Positions 16,152 through 24,977 are shown, counted from the first letter of the stretch. The stretch: DNA of 64,000 bases from Clostridiales bacterium (GCA_003343625.1 QAKV01000042.1:3189-67188), one strand, 5' to 3'. Notes: generated by a model from the sequence alone, not told the origin. Made by a program: numbers and translations.

Positions 16152-18722
16152 TCAACCAAAATCCCTCTCTCTCAAGATAATCATATCGTCCTCATCGTAC
16201 CGCTTCCGGAGCAAAACGTCCATAAAATGGCGCAGAGATTTCCGTTCCGCATGTTCGATAGCCTCGTCCACGATTTCCCTGACCTCTTCCACCGTCACGG
16301 CGTGATCGCTGGTCTGCATGTCCTCGATCCTGGTATGCAGCGCAAGACGGCCCAGTTCGTCGATGGAATACTCCATGTTGTATGCATACTGACAACCGTA
16401 TTTGACCAGCGTTCCGCTGTCCAAAGCCGCGATATCGAACCTCGCCGTGAAAAAGGACTGAAGCTGAGGGCATCTGTCGGTCAACCGCTCGATCGCCCTG
16501 CTGGTATCCATGAGGAAAATCACCACTCCCGTGTGCTCCTGGTTGAGCGCCTTCATCAGATTTTCCGCTCCGGCATCGGAGAGTTTTCCGGCCTTTTCCA
16601 CGATCAGGGCGCCATTGGGGATCCTGGTGAGAATGCCGTCCGCTTTCCTGCGGTTGAGCATTTCCGCATTGACCTTCGCCACCTTTCCGGAAAAATTCCC
16701 GTCGGAAGCCTGGAGTCTGCGGATCACATTTTTGGCAAATTTCATCATATCGGAGCCCGGGGCGCCCGTGATGATCATGTTGCCCGTATAAGCCGAAAGG
16801 CTGATCTGATCCATCGCGCGCACCAGCTGGCGCATGGCCTTTTTGGTGGGAACGAAAGGGGCGAACAGCGCCTTTTCTTTCTTCGTCAGGCTGCGTTCGT
16901 GTTCTTCCATCTGCTGTTCCCGAATCCTGGTGTGCAGGGCCGCCGTGTCGCCTGCGGCCTCCTTTTCGGCCGGACGGGATCGCCCGCCCTCATCCCGGGC
17001 GCTCTCCTCCTGCAGGCGCTCCTCCGGTTCTGCGGCCGCAGCCATCGCCTCCGCCGCAGGGGACGCCGTCTGTTCGTCCGATACAGGCGCAGCCGGCTGC
17101 GCCGTTTCTTCCAGAATCCCCTGCGCCGCCATGACCACCCTGGCCGCTGCATTCGCAGGTGCCGGCTGAACCGGCTTAAGCGCCTGTTCCGGCTGCTCTG
17201 CCGCCGCAGGGCGTACGGGCATGGGGATCACATTGGACTCTGCGGCCGTCTCTTCCTCCGGCGCCTCGATCTCCTCCAGCTCTTCCACCTCTTCCAGGGA
17301 ATCGAAGGAGTCCGTATCTCCGATTCGTTTTCCGGTTTCCCGTTCCGAAGGCAGGGACTCTTCCCTCTCCAGCTTTTCCAGAACGCCGTCCCTGGCCGTA
17401 TGGTCGAAATCTTCGAACAGCGTCCCCGTCTGCTGCATCATCCACTGCCGGGTCTCCTGCTTTCTCTTTTCTTCGTTATCCCGCCTGAGCTTCTCCCATT
17501 CCGCCAGCACCTCTTCCAGGCTCATCTGGCCCGTGATGCGCCGTTCCCCCGGCCTGGATTCCGTTCTTTCGGCTTCAGGCGCCGCCGCTTCGGGCGCGGG
17601 CGCGGACGCCCCCGGCACAGGCTCCTGTACGGCGGCCTGCGCGGCCTCTGCGGCTGCGGACGCGGAAGCGGCGTCAGCTTCCGCTGCCCTGGAGACACGG
17701 GAATCGATGCCGGAATCGGGCAAAACGGCAGAATCCGAAGGGCTTTCCTCCGGCTGCGCCGCAGAGCGCACCGCCTGCGCCGCTTCCCGGATCCTGTCCG
17801 TTTCAATCGTTTTCGTAACGCTTCCGGGCACTTCCTGCATCTCCGGGTCTTCGGGCATCTTTGTCGCCTGCTTTTCCTTCCCCTCTTCCGGGCCGAGCAC
17901 TTCCTTCATGCTCTCCGCCAGAGCCGCCTGCAGATTCATCGTATTGTACTGGCCCATGTCCATGGGCTTTATCTGGATCTCCATCTCCTCGCCCGCAGAA
18001 GGCGTTTCTGCCTTCGCCGGACGCTCCGCTCCCGCCTTCTGATCCGAAACGGCGGGCCGGTCTTTTTCTTCCCGTTTCTCGGGCTCCCTGCCTTCCCGCT
18101 TCCCCAGATATCTGTCATAAGCCTGCTGCTGAGCGGGAGAAAGGGGGACATATAGCATTTTCAGCTCCATGGCTTTCGCCACATATTTTCCCTCGCCGAA
18201 CCATAGGATCAGCTGATCGCACTCCTCCACGCATTCGGTGGCCAGCCCCACCCGGTGATACAGAAACGCGAGTTCATAGGCCCATTTCTCGTTGTATTCC
18301 CGCTTTTTGTATTCTTTCAGGACGGCGATGCGCTCCTCCAAGCTGATATCCTGAGCCTCATATATCTTATACAGGAGGATGTATTTGCTGTTGTCGTTGG
18401 GCGCCAGCTGTACGAATTCCTTGTAATATTCGACGGCATCCACCACCTGCCCCATCTTGACGGTCAGGTCGCAAAGCGCATAGAGGATCCGCCTGTTCTG
18501 CGGGCTCTTCTCGTTGGCGAGAAGGAGGATCGCCTTCGCGTCGTCAAATCTCCTGTTGATCTTGTATACATCGCTGATCACGCCCAGCGTGGACACGTTT
18601 CTGACCTTATTCCAGTCGATCGTATCCGCCACCTGGGCCGCTTCCTGAAACCTTCCTTTTTTGTTCAGCGTCCTGATCTCTTCCAGCCGCAGCTTATATT
18701 CGTACTTATCCAAGGTGCTCAC
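16152..18722 (-). CDS. TPR protein with long acidic linker and degenerate AAA+ domain
   Basis: Three regions are visible in 856 residues. Residues 1 to about 175 are TPR-like helical repeats. About 195-615 is low complexity, rich in Glu, Ala and Pro. The C terminus (about 619-856) resembles an AAA+ core of the SpoVK/CbxX type. Its P-loop reads ITGAPGSDMMKFAKN instead of GxxGxGK[ST], and the Walker B position reads GALIVEKAG, so nucleotide hydrolysis is unlikely. The family is unnamed as far as I can tell. A good promoter lies at 18824-18852, and glgB follows downstream. A scaffold or regulatory role is an inference from architecture. Confidence 0.7.
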   Translation of the reverse strand: MSTLDKYEYKLRLEEIRTLNKKGRFQEAAQVADTIDWNKVRNVSTLGVISDVYKINRRFDDAKAILLLANEKSPQNRRILYALCDLTVKMGQVVDAVEYYKEFVQLAPNDNSKYILLYKIYEAQDISLEERIAVLKEYKKREYNEKWAYELAFLYHRVGLATECVEECDQLILWFGEGKYVAKAMELKMLYVPLSPAQQQAYDRYLGKREGREPEKREEKDRPAVSDQKAGAERPAKAETPSAGEEMEIQIKPMDMGQYNTMNLQAALAESMKEVLGPEEGKEKQATKMPEDPEMQEVPGSVTKTIETDRIREAAQAVRSAAQPEESPSDSAVLPDSGIDSRVSRAAEADAASASAAAEAAQAAVQEPVPGASAPAPEAAAPEAERTESRPGERRITGQMSLEEVLAEWEKLRRDNEEKRKQETRQWMMQQTGTLFEDFDHTARDGVLEKLEREESLPSERETGKRIGDTDSFDSLEEVEELEEIEAPEEETAAESNVIPMPVRPAAAEQPEQALKPVQPAPANAAARVVMAAQGILEETAQPAAPVSDEQTASPAAEAMAAAAEPEERLQEESARDEGGRSRPAEKEAAGDTAALHTRIREQQMEEHERSLTKKEKALFAPFVPTKKAMRQLVRAMDQISLSAYTGNMIITGAPGSDMMKFAKNVIRRLQASDGNFSGKVAKVNAEMLNRRKADGILTRIPNGALIVEKAGKLSDAGAENLMKALNQEHTGVVIFLMDTSRAIERLTDRCPQLQSFFTARFDIAALDSGTLVKYGCQYAYNMEYSIDELGRLALHTRIEDMQTSDHAVTVEEVREIVDEAIEHAERKSLRHFMDVLLRKRYDEDDMIILRERDFG

Positions 18723-18823
18723 CTCATATGATTCATCATTCCGTGCATCGGGAAACGGGCCCGAGTATATCGCTATTCCGTCAATTCCGTTTGGGTATAC
18801 TCTCCCACTTTTTCACTTTACAT

Positions 18824-18852
18824 AGTGTATCATAGCGCCTGGCCGTTGTCAA
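18824..18852 (-). promoter_or_regulatory. Promoter of the TPR/AAA and glgB unit
   Basis: On the minus strand a perfect TTGACA (18852-18847) and TACACT (18829-18824) are spaced by 17 bp. It predicts a leader of about 95 nt before the ATG at 18722. Confidence 0.8.
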
Positions 18853-18893
18853 AGAAATGATGGGAGGAACATTCCTCCAGCGAATCTGCAGCT

Positions 18894-20651
18894 TTATTGT
18901 CCCGAAAGGTCGATCTTCAGATCGAGTTGCCTATAGGGGATATTGACCGCCGGAAACCCTTCCGCATAGCTGGCCACTTCATACTGGCCGAAATAGAACG
19001 TCACCCCGTCTTCCGACAGGCAGAAGTCCATATCGAGTCCGGCAGCGTCATATACGATCTGCCATCTTTCTTTCCAGATCTCGTCTTCGTTGTAATAGGG
19101 CGGATTGCAGAACGCGTCCGCCACCGCGGTTTTCACTTCCTCCTCTGAGTTTCCGAGCACGTCCGCAAGGGTCAGCCGAGCGCCGGTCTGTCGGTCGAAC
19201 AGATAGGATTCCCGCGCGGAATTTCCATGGGCTCCTCCTCCGTATTCGTAAACCTGTCTTACCAGGTTCAAATATCTGCCCTGATCGTATACGGCTTCCA
19301 TCGCAGCTTCCGAAGAAATGGAAACGGCGCTGGATTCGTGAATACAGCCCCCGTCCCAGGACGCCGAAGTTTCCACATACTCCTGCGCCCGGGCGGCCCA
19401 GTCCGCGTAGATCTGTCCCAGCGCTTCGTTGATCGCGCCGTCCCCCGGAAAGGTCCCGGTCAGGGTCAGCTCCTGATCCCAATACCAGTCCCGATGTCCG
19501 CAGACGGGGCAGAACACGTTCTTTCCCCCGACTTTCACTTCGCCGAGGTCGCCCAGCCCGTCCCGGGAAACCGCCTCTCCGAGCAGCGTCGGTTCCCCTT
19601 CTTCGCCCCGTTCGAACACGGCCAGATAATCGCTCATCCCATCCTCTGCCGGATAGAGGGAATACACTTTCTCCTCCAGCACGGCGGCGCTGTAAGGGCC
19701 GTTTTGATAAATTCTGCCCAGGCCGACCCTGCAGGGGATGCGCAGCAGTTCCTCATACTGCACTGTCCGGCGATCGAATCGGCCGATGACATATTCCCCG
19801 GTTACCGGCGTCTCTGCCTCGGGTTCCTGGAGGCTGCTCACATATAGGGAAGTTTCATCGTAGCTCAGAACATCCAGAAACCCTTCGCAGATGGGCGTCT
19901 CCTGCCTGTCCGTCCGGCCTTCTCCCGCCCAGGTGACATAGTAGGCGACCCCGTCCTCGCTTCCGATGCGGGTTCCCACTGCGAAATCCGCCGTTTGAAG
20001 CGTCCAGGCCATCTCCTCTTCCCCATAGGGCGCGACCGGGAAAACTCCCTCTTCCACGTAAGGATCCCCCAGACTGCCGTCCTCCAGAATGGGATAAAAA
20101 TAGCGGTCATAGAAAGTGCCTTCGTCGTTTGGGGCTTCCAAAAACAGGATGCCGTCCCGGACGTTCAGGCTCTGATACATCCTGCCCGCTTCCAGAAGTT
20201 CACGGCTCTCCAGCGTCTCCCCATCCACCATCCAAAGGCCGTTCCCGTACTCCAGATTGATATAGAGATTTCTGCCGTCTATGGCGAAGTCCGCGATGGG
20301 CGTATATCCCCCGTCGAACAAAAGCGTCCTGTCCCCTCCCGTCAGGGTCTGCCGATAGATCCTGTAATGGTTGTCCGGAGTCTGATAGGCAAAATAAACC
20401 CAATCCCCGGCCTCCTGGATTTTCTGCAGGGCTTCGAACCGGAAGGAAGCCGCTTTTTCCTCCAGCGTCAGCTCCGTCCCCACAGCTTCGGAGCTTTCCG
20501 CCGCTGCCGCCGCATCTTCCGTAACTGCGGTCTCCGCGGGCGCGCCTTCCGTTCCCCCGCAGCCCCAGGCGCCTCCCGCCGACAGCGCCGCGCACAGCAG
20601 GGCGAACGTCAGCGCCCGCCCTTTCTTCTTTTTGTTCCCGATATTTCTCAT
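18894..20651 (-). CDS. Exported protein with propeller-like N-terminal half and RsiV-like (DUF4163/DUF3298) C-terminal half
   Basis: The 585-residue protein starts with a basic signal sequence ending ALLCAALSAGGAWGCGG. The Cys suggests a lipoprotein, although AWGC is not a classical lipobox. Residues of about 75-350 contain repeats of the DWVYFAYQTPDNHYRIYR type, like DUF5050 beta-propellers. The last 200 residues match the RsiV/DUF3298 fold (YGGGAHGNSARESYLFDRQT). A FCPVCGH pair sits between. Unlike true RsiV it has no cytosolic anti-sigma segment. It is the third gene after an ECF sigma factor and rsiV, so it probably belongs to that envelope-stress or lysozyme response. Confidence 0.75.
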   Translation of the reverse strand: MRNIGNKKKKGRALTFALLCAALSAGGAWGCGGTEGAPAETAVTEDAAAAAESSEAVGTELTLEEKAASFRFEALQKIQEAGDWVYFAYQTPDNHYRIYRQTLTGGDRTLLFDGGYTPIADFAIDGRNLYINLEYGNGLWMVDGETLESRELLEAGRMYQSLNVRDGILFLEAPNDEGTFYDRYFYPILEDGSLGDPYVEEGVFPVAPYGEEEMAWTLQTADFAVGTRIGSEDGVAYYVTWAGEGRTDRQETPICEGFLDVLSYDETSLYVSSLQEPEAETPVTGEYVIGRFDRRTVQYEELLRIPCRVGLGRIYQNGPYSAAVLEEKVYSLYPAEDGMSDYLAVFERGEEGEPTLLGEAVSRDGLGDLGEVKVGGKNVFCPVCGHRDWYWDQELTLTGTFPGDGAINEALGQIYADWAARAQEYVETSASWDGGCIHESSAVSISSEAAMEAVYDQGRYLNLVRQVYEYGGGAHGNSARESYLFDRQTGARLTLADVLGNSEEEVKTAVADAFCNPPYYNEDEIWKERWQIVYDAAGLDMDFCLSEDGVTFYFGQYEVASYAEGFPAVNIPYRQLDLKIDLSGQ

Positions 20652-20672
20652 ATTCTCATTTCTCCCTGTCTC

Positions 20673-21686
20673 TCACTTTTCGATCTCAAACTCCGGCATT
20701 CCCATATAGCCCGGCGCGATCTCGTATTCATCGAATACCACCACTGCATTTCCCGCTTCGTTCAGATAAAATTTCGTATTTTCGGAAACCGTCGTAAATC
20801 CTTCGATTCCCATCTCTTCGTCTTTCTCTCCATCCGGCCCGTAGCCAAAATAGGACTTCATTTCATCCGTCCGGATCTGTTCCCGGATCTGGGCATCGAT
20901 GCTTTCGTTGCAGATCCGTACGTAATCCTCTCCCAGCACGTCCTCCAGCGTCAGCGCCCGTTCCTGTGCCAGATCCAAATTGTAATAATGCCGTTCCTCG
21001 GAGGCTGCCACCCAGCCTTTGGCCGTCACCAGCTCCAGGGAAAGGATATTGCCCTCCTGATATTTCACCGTGTAGTCCACGGTGATATCCATCTTTCGGT
21101 CATTCCATTCTTCTTCCGTCCCGCCGGTTTCAAAAAAAGCCTTCTTGTATTCCTGGAACTCCGCCCGCGCCTCTTCCATATACGAATCCACGATCTTCTC
21201 GATCTCAGCGTTGATCTCGCCTGTGAAATCCTGCCTGGATGCGCCCTGTGTCTCCTCTCGGGATTCATCTTCTTCTGCGCTTCCCGGAACCGTTCCGCCC
21301 GCGTCCTCCGGCTGTCCTTCACCCGGTTTCGATCCCTCCGCTTCGATTCGGGGCACCTCCATGTCGATCTCATAGTCCCCATCCGTGCCGTGCCAGGATC
21401 GCACGGTCAACACTCTGGCCAGAGCGCCGATCACCGGCAGCTCTCCCACTTCCCTGGCGAAAGCCTCGCTGGAATTCACTCCTACGGTCAGGCAGAGGAT
21501 CAGCGCAGCCGCCGCTGCAGCCGCGTTTCGAAAAAAGCGAACCGTACGGTTCCTTCTCCTTTCCTTCTCGTAACGCCTCAAAATTTCCTCCTTATCCCGG
21601 GAACGGATGGCACGGTTCACCGCCTCCGAAAGCCGATCCGGGATTTCGATGGAGTCATAAATCTTTTTTCCGTCTTCCGGTCTCAT
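20673..21686 (-). CDS. rsiV: RsiV family membrane anti-sigma factor
   Basis: A cytosolic helical N terminus (IEIPDRLSEAVNRAIRS) that should hold the sigma factor comes first. One membrane helix follows at about 54-70, then SSEAFAREVGELPVIGALAR, a hallmark of this family, and a C-terminal DUF3298 domain (about 150-337). In Bacillus, RsiV binds lysozyme directly and is then degraded by site-1 and site-2 proteolysis, releasing SigV. The start overlaps the sigma factor stop by 4 bp (21683-21686). The acidic spacer at about 105-145 is longer than usual. Confidence 0.85.
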   Translation of the reverse strand: MRPEDGKKIYDSIEIPDRLSEAVNRAIRSRDKEEILRRYEKERRRNRTVRFFRNAAAAAAALILCLTVGVNSSEAFAREVGELPVIGALARVLTVRSWHGTDGDYEIDMEVPRIEAEGSKPGEGQPEDAGGTVPGSAEEDESREETQGASRQDFTGEINAEIEKIVDSYMEEARAEFQEYKKAFFETGGTEEEWNDRKMDITVDYTVKYQEGNILSLELVTAKGWVAASEERHYYNLDLAQERALTLEDVLGEDYVRICNESIDAQIREQIRTDEMKSYFGYGPDGEKDEEMGIEGFTTVSENTKFYLNEAGNAVVVFDEYEIAPGYMGMPEFEIEK

Positions 21687-22174
21687 ATAGCAGCCTCCTT
21701 CAACCCTTTTTCCAATCTGTTCAGCGCGCTGTAGAGCCTGGATTTCACCGTATTCAGATTTGTTTTCGTGATCTCTGAAATCTGTTTTAAGGTCAGGCCC
21801 TCATAAAAATGGAGCACAACGACGGTCTTCATGGGCTCCGGCAACCGCATCACTTCGTCATAGACTTCCCTCTGCCTCTCATACGCCGGCTCATGATAAA
21901 CCTGCTCCGGCAGCTCCCCGTCCGGGCTGACCGCCTCCTTCTTGTTTTTCCTGAGATACTGCAGGGCTTCGTTAACCACGATGCGATAGAACCACGTGCT
22001 GAGCGCATCCTGGTTTTTCAGGCTGCAACATTTCTCCAGTCCCTTGCAGATCGCGCTCTGCACCACGTCCAGCGCAACGTCCTCGTTGCGCACATAGCTG
22101 TACGCCAGACGATAAAATCTGTTCTGATTCTCCAGAATATAGGAAACGGTGCGGTCATAAATATCCTGCGCCAT
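21683..22174 (-). CDS. ECF RNA polymerase sigma factor, SigV-like
   Basis: A 163-residue two-domain sigma factor. Region 2 includes YVRNEDVALDVVQSAICKG and WFYRIVVNEALQYLRKN. Region 4 has the helix-turn-helix LKQISEITKTNLNTVKSRLY. It should direct transcription of its own operon and of envelope-defence genes when its anti-sigma partner is removed. GGAAAGGAGTACAGCAT precedes the ATG at 22174. The intergenic stretch upstream (22175-22253) has no housekeeping promoter that I can see. An autoregulated ECF promoter is expected but not identified. Confidence 0.9.
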   Translation of the reverse strand: MAQDIYDRTVSYILENQNRFYRLAYSYVRNEDVALDVVQSAICKGLEKCCSLKNQDALSTWFYRIVVNEALQYLRKNKKEAVSPDGELPEQVYHEPAYERQREVYDEVMRLPEPMKTVVVLHFYEGLTLKQISEITKTNLNTVKSRLYSALNRLEKGLKEAAI

Positions 22175-22253
22175 ATGCTGTACTCCTTTCCTCGCTTTAC
22201 CCTATGGATTCTCCGGGCGCCCATAAAGTTGGGCCGAAGTTAAAAAAGTTTTT

Positions 22254-22985
22254 TTATTCCCGGTCGTCCACGGTGAATTCGAGATAGAGCGGCAGTTCTC
22301 CCTCCTGCCCCGAAACGGAATAACGCTTCACCAGCCGATATTTCCCGGGTTCCAGCCGCCCGTATCCGCCGGACAGCTCTGCGGTATCCTCTGCCTGTTC
22401 TCCGGGCGAAAGCTCGTAAAGCACATCCTCCCAGGCGATTTCTCCTATGGGCTCAACCATCCGCCAGACGCCCTCTTCCAGCCGTTCCAGCCCGAAAGCC
22501 GCCCCATAGGAAACCTCCTGATCCGTCCCGTTGGAGAGCAGAAAAGTCACGCTGCCGCCGTCCGCTTCGAGTATGACGCCGGAAACTTCCTGGCCCGCTG
22601 CCATATCTCCGTCCAGGGAAGCCGGCGCTACTCCTGAAGCGACATCCTCCCCGGCGTCATCCTGTCCGGTTTCTTCCGCCAGCTCCGCCGTCTCTTCCCC
22701 GATCCCCCGGGCCGCCTTTTCGCTCTGATGCGCCTGCAGCGCCCGGGTAACGTCCGGGGCCGGCGTCACCGGGTTCTGTTCCCGGATCCGGTATAATCCG
22801 ACGCAAACGACCAGCAGAGCGCAGGCCGCCAGAACGCCTTCTATCCGGAAGATCGCCTTCCTCGATCCCGTCCTCTTCTGTTTGGGCCCTGCCGTCCGGG
22901 CCTCTTCTATCAAATCTTCGTCGATCTGCCCGATAGCGTCCAGCAATCGCTCGCTCTTCTCCCGCCGTTTTTCCTCCCGATTCAT
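22254..22985 (-). CDS. Membrane-anchored protein with C-terminal immunoglobulin-like domain, probable anti-sigma partner
   Basis: The 243-residue protein has a charged cytosolic N terminus (ERLLDAIGQIDEDLIEEAR), a membrane helix near residues 48-66 and an acidic spacer. An extracytoplasmic beta-sandwich of the Big/Ig-like type follows (about 135-243, with SVTFLLSNGTDQEVSYGAAF and PGKYRLVKRYSVSG). It overlaps the stop of the ECF sigma gene at 22982 by 4 bp. Gene order and topology point to an anti-sigma factor. No canonical zinc-binding anti-sigma motif is seen, so the role is inferred. Confidence 0.7.
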   Translation of the reverse strand: MNREEKRREKSERLLDAIGQIDEDLIEEARTAGPKQKRTGSRKAIFRIEGVLAACALLVVCVGLYRIREQNPVTPAPDVTRALQAHQSEKAARGIGEETAELAEETGQDDAGEDVASGVAPASLDGDMAAGQEVSGVILEADGGSVTFLLSNGTDQEVSYGAAFGLERLEEGVWRMVEPIGEIAWEDVLYELSPGEQAEDTAELSGGYGRLEPGKYRLVKRYSVSGQEGELPLYLEFTVDDRE

Positions 22986-23542
22986 AATTCGATTCCCTCC
23001 TTTTCCAGCTGTTCCCGCAGCCGGTTCCTGAGCCGGAACAGCTGGGATTTCACCTTGCTTTCACTGACGCGAAATCTGTCCGCTATCTCCCGGACAGAGT
23101 CCAGATAAAAGTATCGGCGCACGAAAATGTTCCGCCCCTCCTCTCCCAGGCCGCGCAAAAAGCGGTCGATGGCAGCTGCCAGTTCCTTTCCCTCCATCTC
23201 CTCTTCCACGCTCTCCGCAGAGGGGATGCAGTCTTCCAGTTCCGTCAGCACAAGCTCCATTTCCCCGCCGCCCCTTTTTCCGGCGCGGTTCATCCGATAG
23301 CGGCTGATGGAGAGATTTCTCGTGATTTTCCCCAGAAACGCGCAAAGACAGGCCGGCCGCCCCGGCGGCATGCTGCTCCAGGCTCTCAGCCAGGTATCGT
23401 TGACGCACTCCTCGGAATCCTCCCGGCTCTTCAAAATCCGCATGGAAAGGCTCCTGCAATAGTTGCCGTATTTTTTATCCGTTTCCACAATGGCCTCTTC
23501 CTCTCTGGCCCAGTACAAATCTATGATCTTTTCGTCTTCCAT
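22982..23542 (-). CDS. ECF RNA polymerase sigma factor
   Basis: From the ATG at 23542 (GGGGAGGACGAGG upstream) the protein has 186 residues. Region 2 includes REDSEECVNDTWLRAWSSMP and FLGKITRNLSISRYR. Region 4 has the DNA-binding helices VREIADRFRVSESKVKSQLF. It differs clearly from the sigma factor at 21683, so the two modules respond separately. It is the first gene of a two-gene unit with the Ig-like membrane partner and is divergent from the ferritin-like gene. Confidence 0.88.
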   Translation of the reverse strand: MEDEKIIDLYWAREEEAIVETDKKYGNYCRSLSMRILKSREDSEECVNDTWLRAWSSMPPGRPACLCAFLGKITRNLSISRYRMNRAGKRGGGEMELVLTELEDCIPSAESVEEEMEGKELAAAIDRFLRGLGEEGRNIFVRRYFYLDSVREIADRFRVSESKVKSQLFRLRNRLREQLEKEGIEL

Positions 23543-23681
23543 CCTCGTCCTCCCCTGTATCTTTTCCCCTGTCCCTTTGCTATATCCGACGCAACAGGGT
23601 CGGCCCCGGTCGCGCATCCAGGCATAAATTCCGTCCCGTTTCACTATAATTTTATCATACATCCCTTCAAAGGAGCCTTTT

Positions 23682-24203
23682 ATGTTATCGTTCTCTTCTC
23701 TTTCGGATCCGTGCCCCTATCCCCCCCTGCGCGTGGAACGCCCCAATCCTCTTTATGCCAGCGAAATGCTTTCCAACATCGGGGCCTGCAACTCGGAAAT
23801 GTCTGCCATCAGTCTCTATCTGTATAACAGCACCATCCTGACGCCCGTCAATCGGGAATTCGCGGAAATTTTCCATAAGCTCAGCGCAGTGGAAATGCAC
23901 CATCTCAATATTTTCTCCCATCTGGCCCATATGCTCGGTGCGGATCCCAGGCTGTGGACCTGCAGCGGAAAGCGGCCCTGTTACTGGTCTCCCGCCTGCA
24001 ACCACTATCCCCGCCAGCTGGTTTCCCTTTTAAAAAACGCCCTGCAGGGTGAGCAGGACGCCATTTTGAAATACCGCCGTCAGGCGGATCAGATCTGCGA
24101 CGCTTATGTGACAGATCTCATAAACAGGATCATTCTGGATGAACAGATCCATGTGGAAATCTTCCGGGAAATGATCGGAATCGCTACAGCCTCAGCTCTC
24201 TGA
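23682..24203 (+). CDS. Ferritin-like (rubrerythrin/coat-associated type) protein
   Basis: The 173-residue protein keeps metal-binding-type helices of the ferritin superfamily: NSEMSAISLYLYNS, AVEMHHLNIFSHL, GEQDAILKYRRQAD and LDEQIHVEIFREM. These supply the paired Glu and E-x-x-H ligands of a di-iron or di-manganese site. A Pro/Cys-containing N terminus (DPCPYPPLRVERPNPLY) recalls spore-coat CotJ-associated proteins. Peroxide scavenging or a coat role is possible; neither is proven. AAAGGAGCCTTTT before the ATG at 23682 sets the start. The gene stands alone, ending 37 bp before a repeat-type terminator. Confidence 0.75.
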   Translation: MLSFSSLSDPCPYPPLRVERPNPLYASEMLSNIGACNSEMSAISLYLYNSTILTPVNREFAEIFHKLSAVEMHHLNIFSHLAHMLGADPRLWTCSGKRPCYWSPACNHYPRQLVSLLKNALQGEQDAILKYRRQADQICDAYVTDLINRIILDEQIHVEIFREMIGIATASAL

Positions 24204-24240
24204 CATCCATCCTGTCGGGGCCGCCTCGACGGAGTGCTTT

Positions 24241-24279
24241 TTTCATACGATAGGAAATATAATTTTCTATCGTATGAAA
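24241..24279. repeat. Third copy of the palindromic repeat (module B), bidirectional terminator
   Basis: Inverted arms of 18 bp (24241-24258 and 24262-24279) around a 3-nt loop share the core CATACGATAGGAAAT with the copy at 2061-2095. One G-T type mismatch is present. Upstream, CTCGACGGAGTGCTTTTTT parallels CTCAGCGGAGCGTCTTTTT in front of the first copy. The stop codon of the gene at 24267 lies inside this palindrome. Confidence 0.8.
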
Positions 24280-24977
24280 AACACCGGCCCCAGACCCAGG
24301 CCCCAGGGAGCGCTCAGAAACGCCCCCCAGACGATGGAGGCTGCGATTCCGATCAGGGAAAGCAAAAAGACGATCCCGCACCGCTTTCTTCGCACCGCCC
24401 GCAGGATCCCCAGAAGCAGCAACGCTACGGAAGCGGCCGCTACGCCGAGAAACAGCCACACGAACAGAAAGCCGTAAAGTCCGGCCTGGTCGACGGCCAA
24501 CAGGGCGAATACGACCAGCATCGCGAATCCCGCAAATCCGGTCAGGCTTCTGATTTCCTCCCGGCGCTCCGCCCGGATCTGTGCCCTTCTCTCCCGTTTT
24601 TCCTGTCTGCGCTGCCGTTTTTCCCCGCGCTTTCGATCCATGGCCCGCGCCTTTTCTTTCCGCAGAAGCTGCTGTTTTTGCCGTGCCGCTTCCTTTTGCT
24701 CCTCTTTTTGTGCGGCCTTTTCCAGGCGCGCTTTCGCGCGAAGCTGCCGCCGGGTGAGCGGCGCGGGTTCCGGCCCCTGCCCCTCCTGCGTCTCTGTCGG
24801 CGCTTCTGCGACAGCAGGCGCATCCGCAATCGCCGGACTGGCCTCACCTTCCTGCGTCTCTTTCTGGGGTATCGCTTCCTGCTCTTCCCGTTCGTTTTGC
24901 ATCTCCTGTTTCTCCTGCATCCGCTGCCGGATCAGCGCTCCCGCATCCCGTTCTTCTCTCGTTTCCATCTCCCTCAC
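24267..24977 (-). CDS. Charged coiled-coil membrane protein, unknown function
   Basis: The 236 residues fall into an N-terminal, very charged region (about 1-150) rich in Glu, Arg, Lys and Gln, likely coiled coil, and a C-terminal part with about three hydrophobic helices (FAGFAMLVVFALLAVD, FLFVWLFLGVAAASVALLLL, IVFLLSLIGIAASIVWG). I know no named family. It overlaps the HD-domain gene by 4 bp (ATGA) and so is probably co-translated with it. Its last codons and its stop fall within the palindromic repeat, so the C terminus FFIR is repeat-derived. Confidence 0.65.
   Translation of the reverse strand: MREMETREERDAGALIRQRMQEKQEMQNEREEQEAIPQKETQEGEASPAIADAPAVAEAPTETQEGQGPEPAPLTRRQLRAKARLEKAAQKEEQKEAARQKQQLLRKEKARAMDRKRGEKRQRRQEKRERRAQIRAERREEIRSLTGFAGFAMLVVFALLAVDQAGLYGFLFVWLFLGVAAASVALLLLGILRAVRRKRCGIVFLLSLIGIAASIVWGAFLSAPWGLGLGPVFFIR

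Noticed and set aside
14049..18155. A 1368-codon plus-strand open frame
   Set aside because: It runs antisense to glgB and the TPR/AAA gene, has His/Arg/Phe-rich composition typical of an antisense frame in GC-rich DNA, and no recognisable domain.
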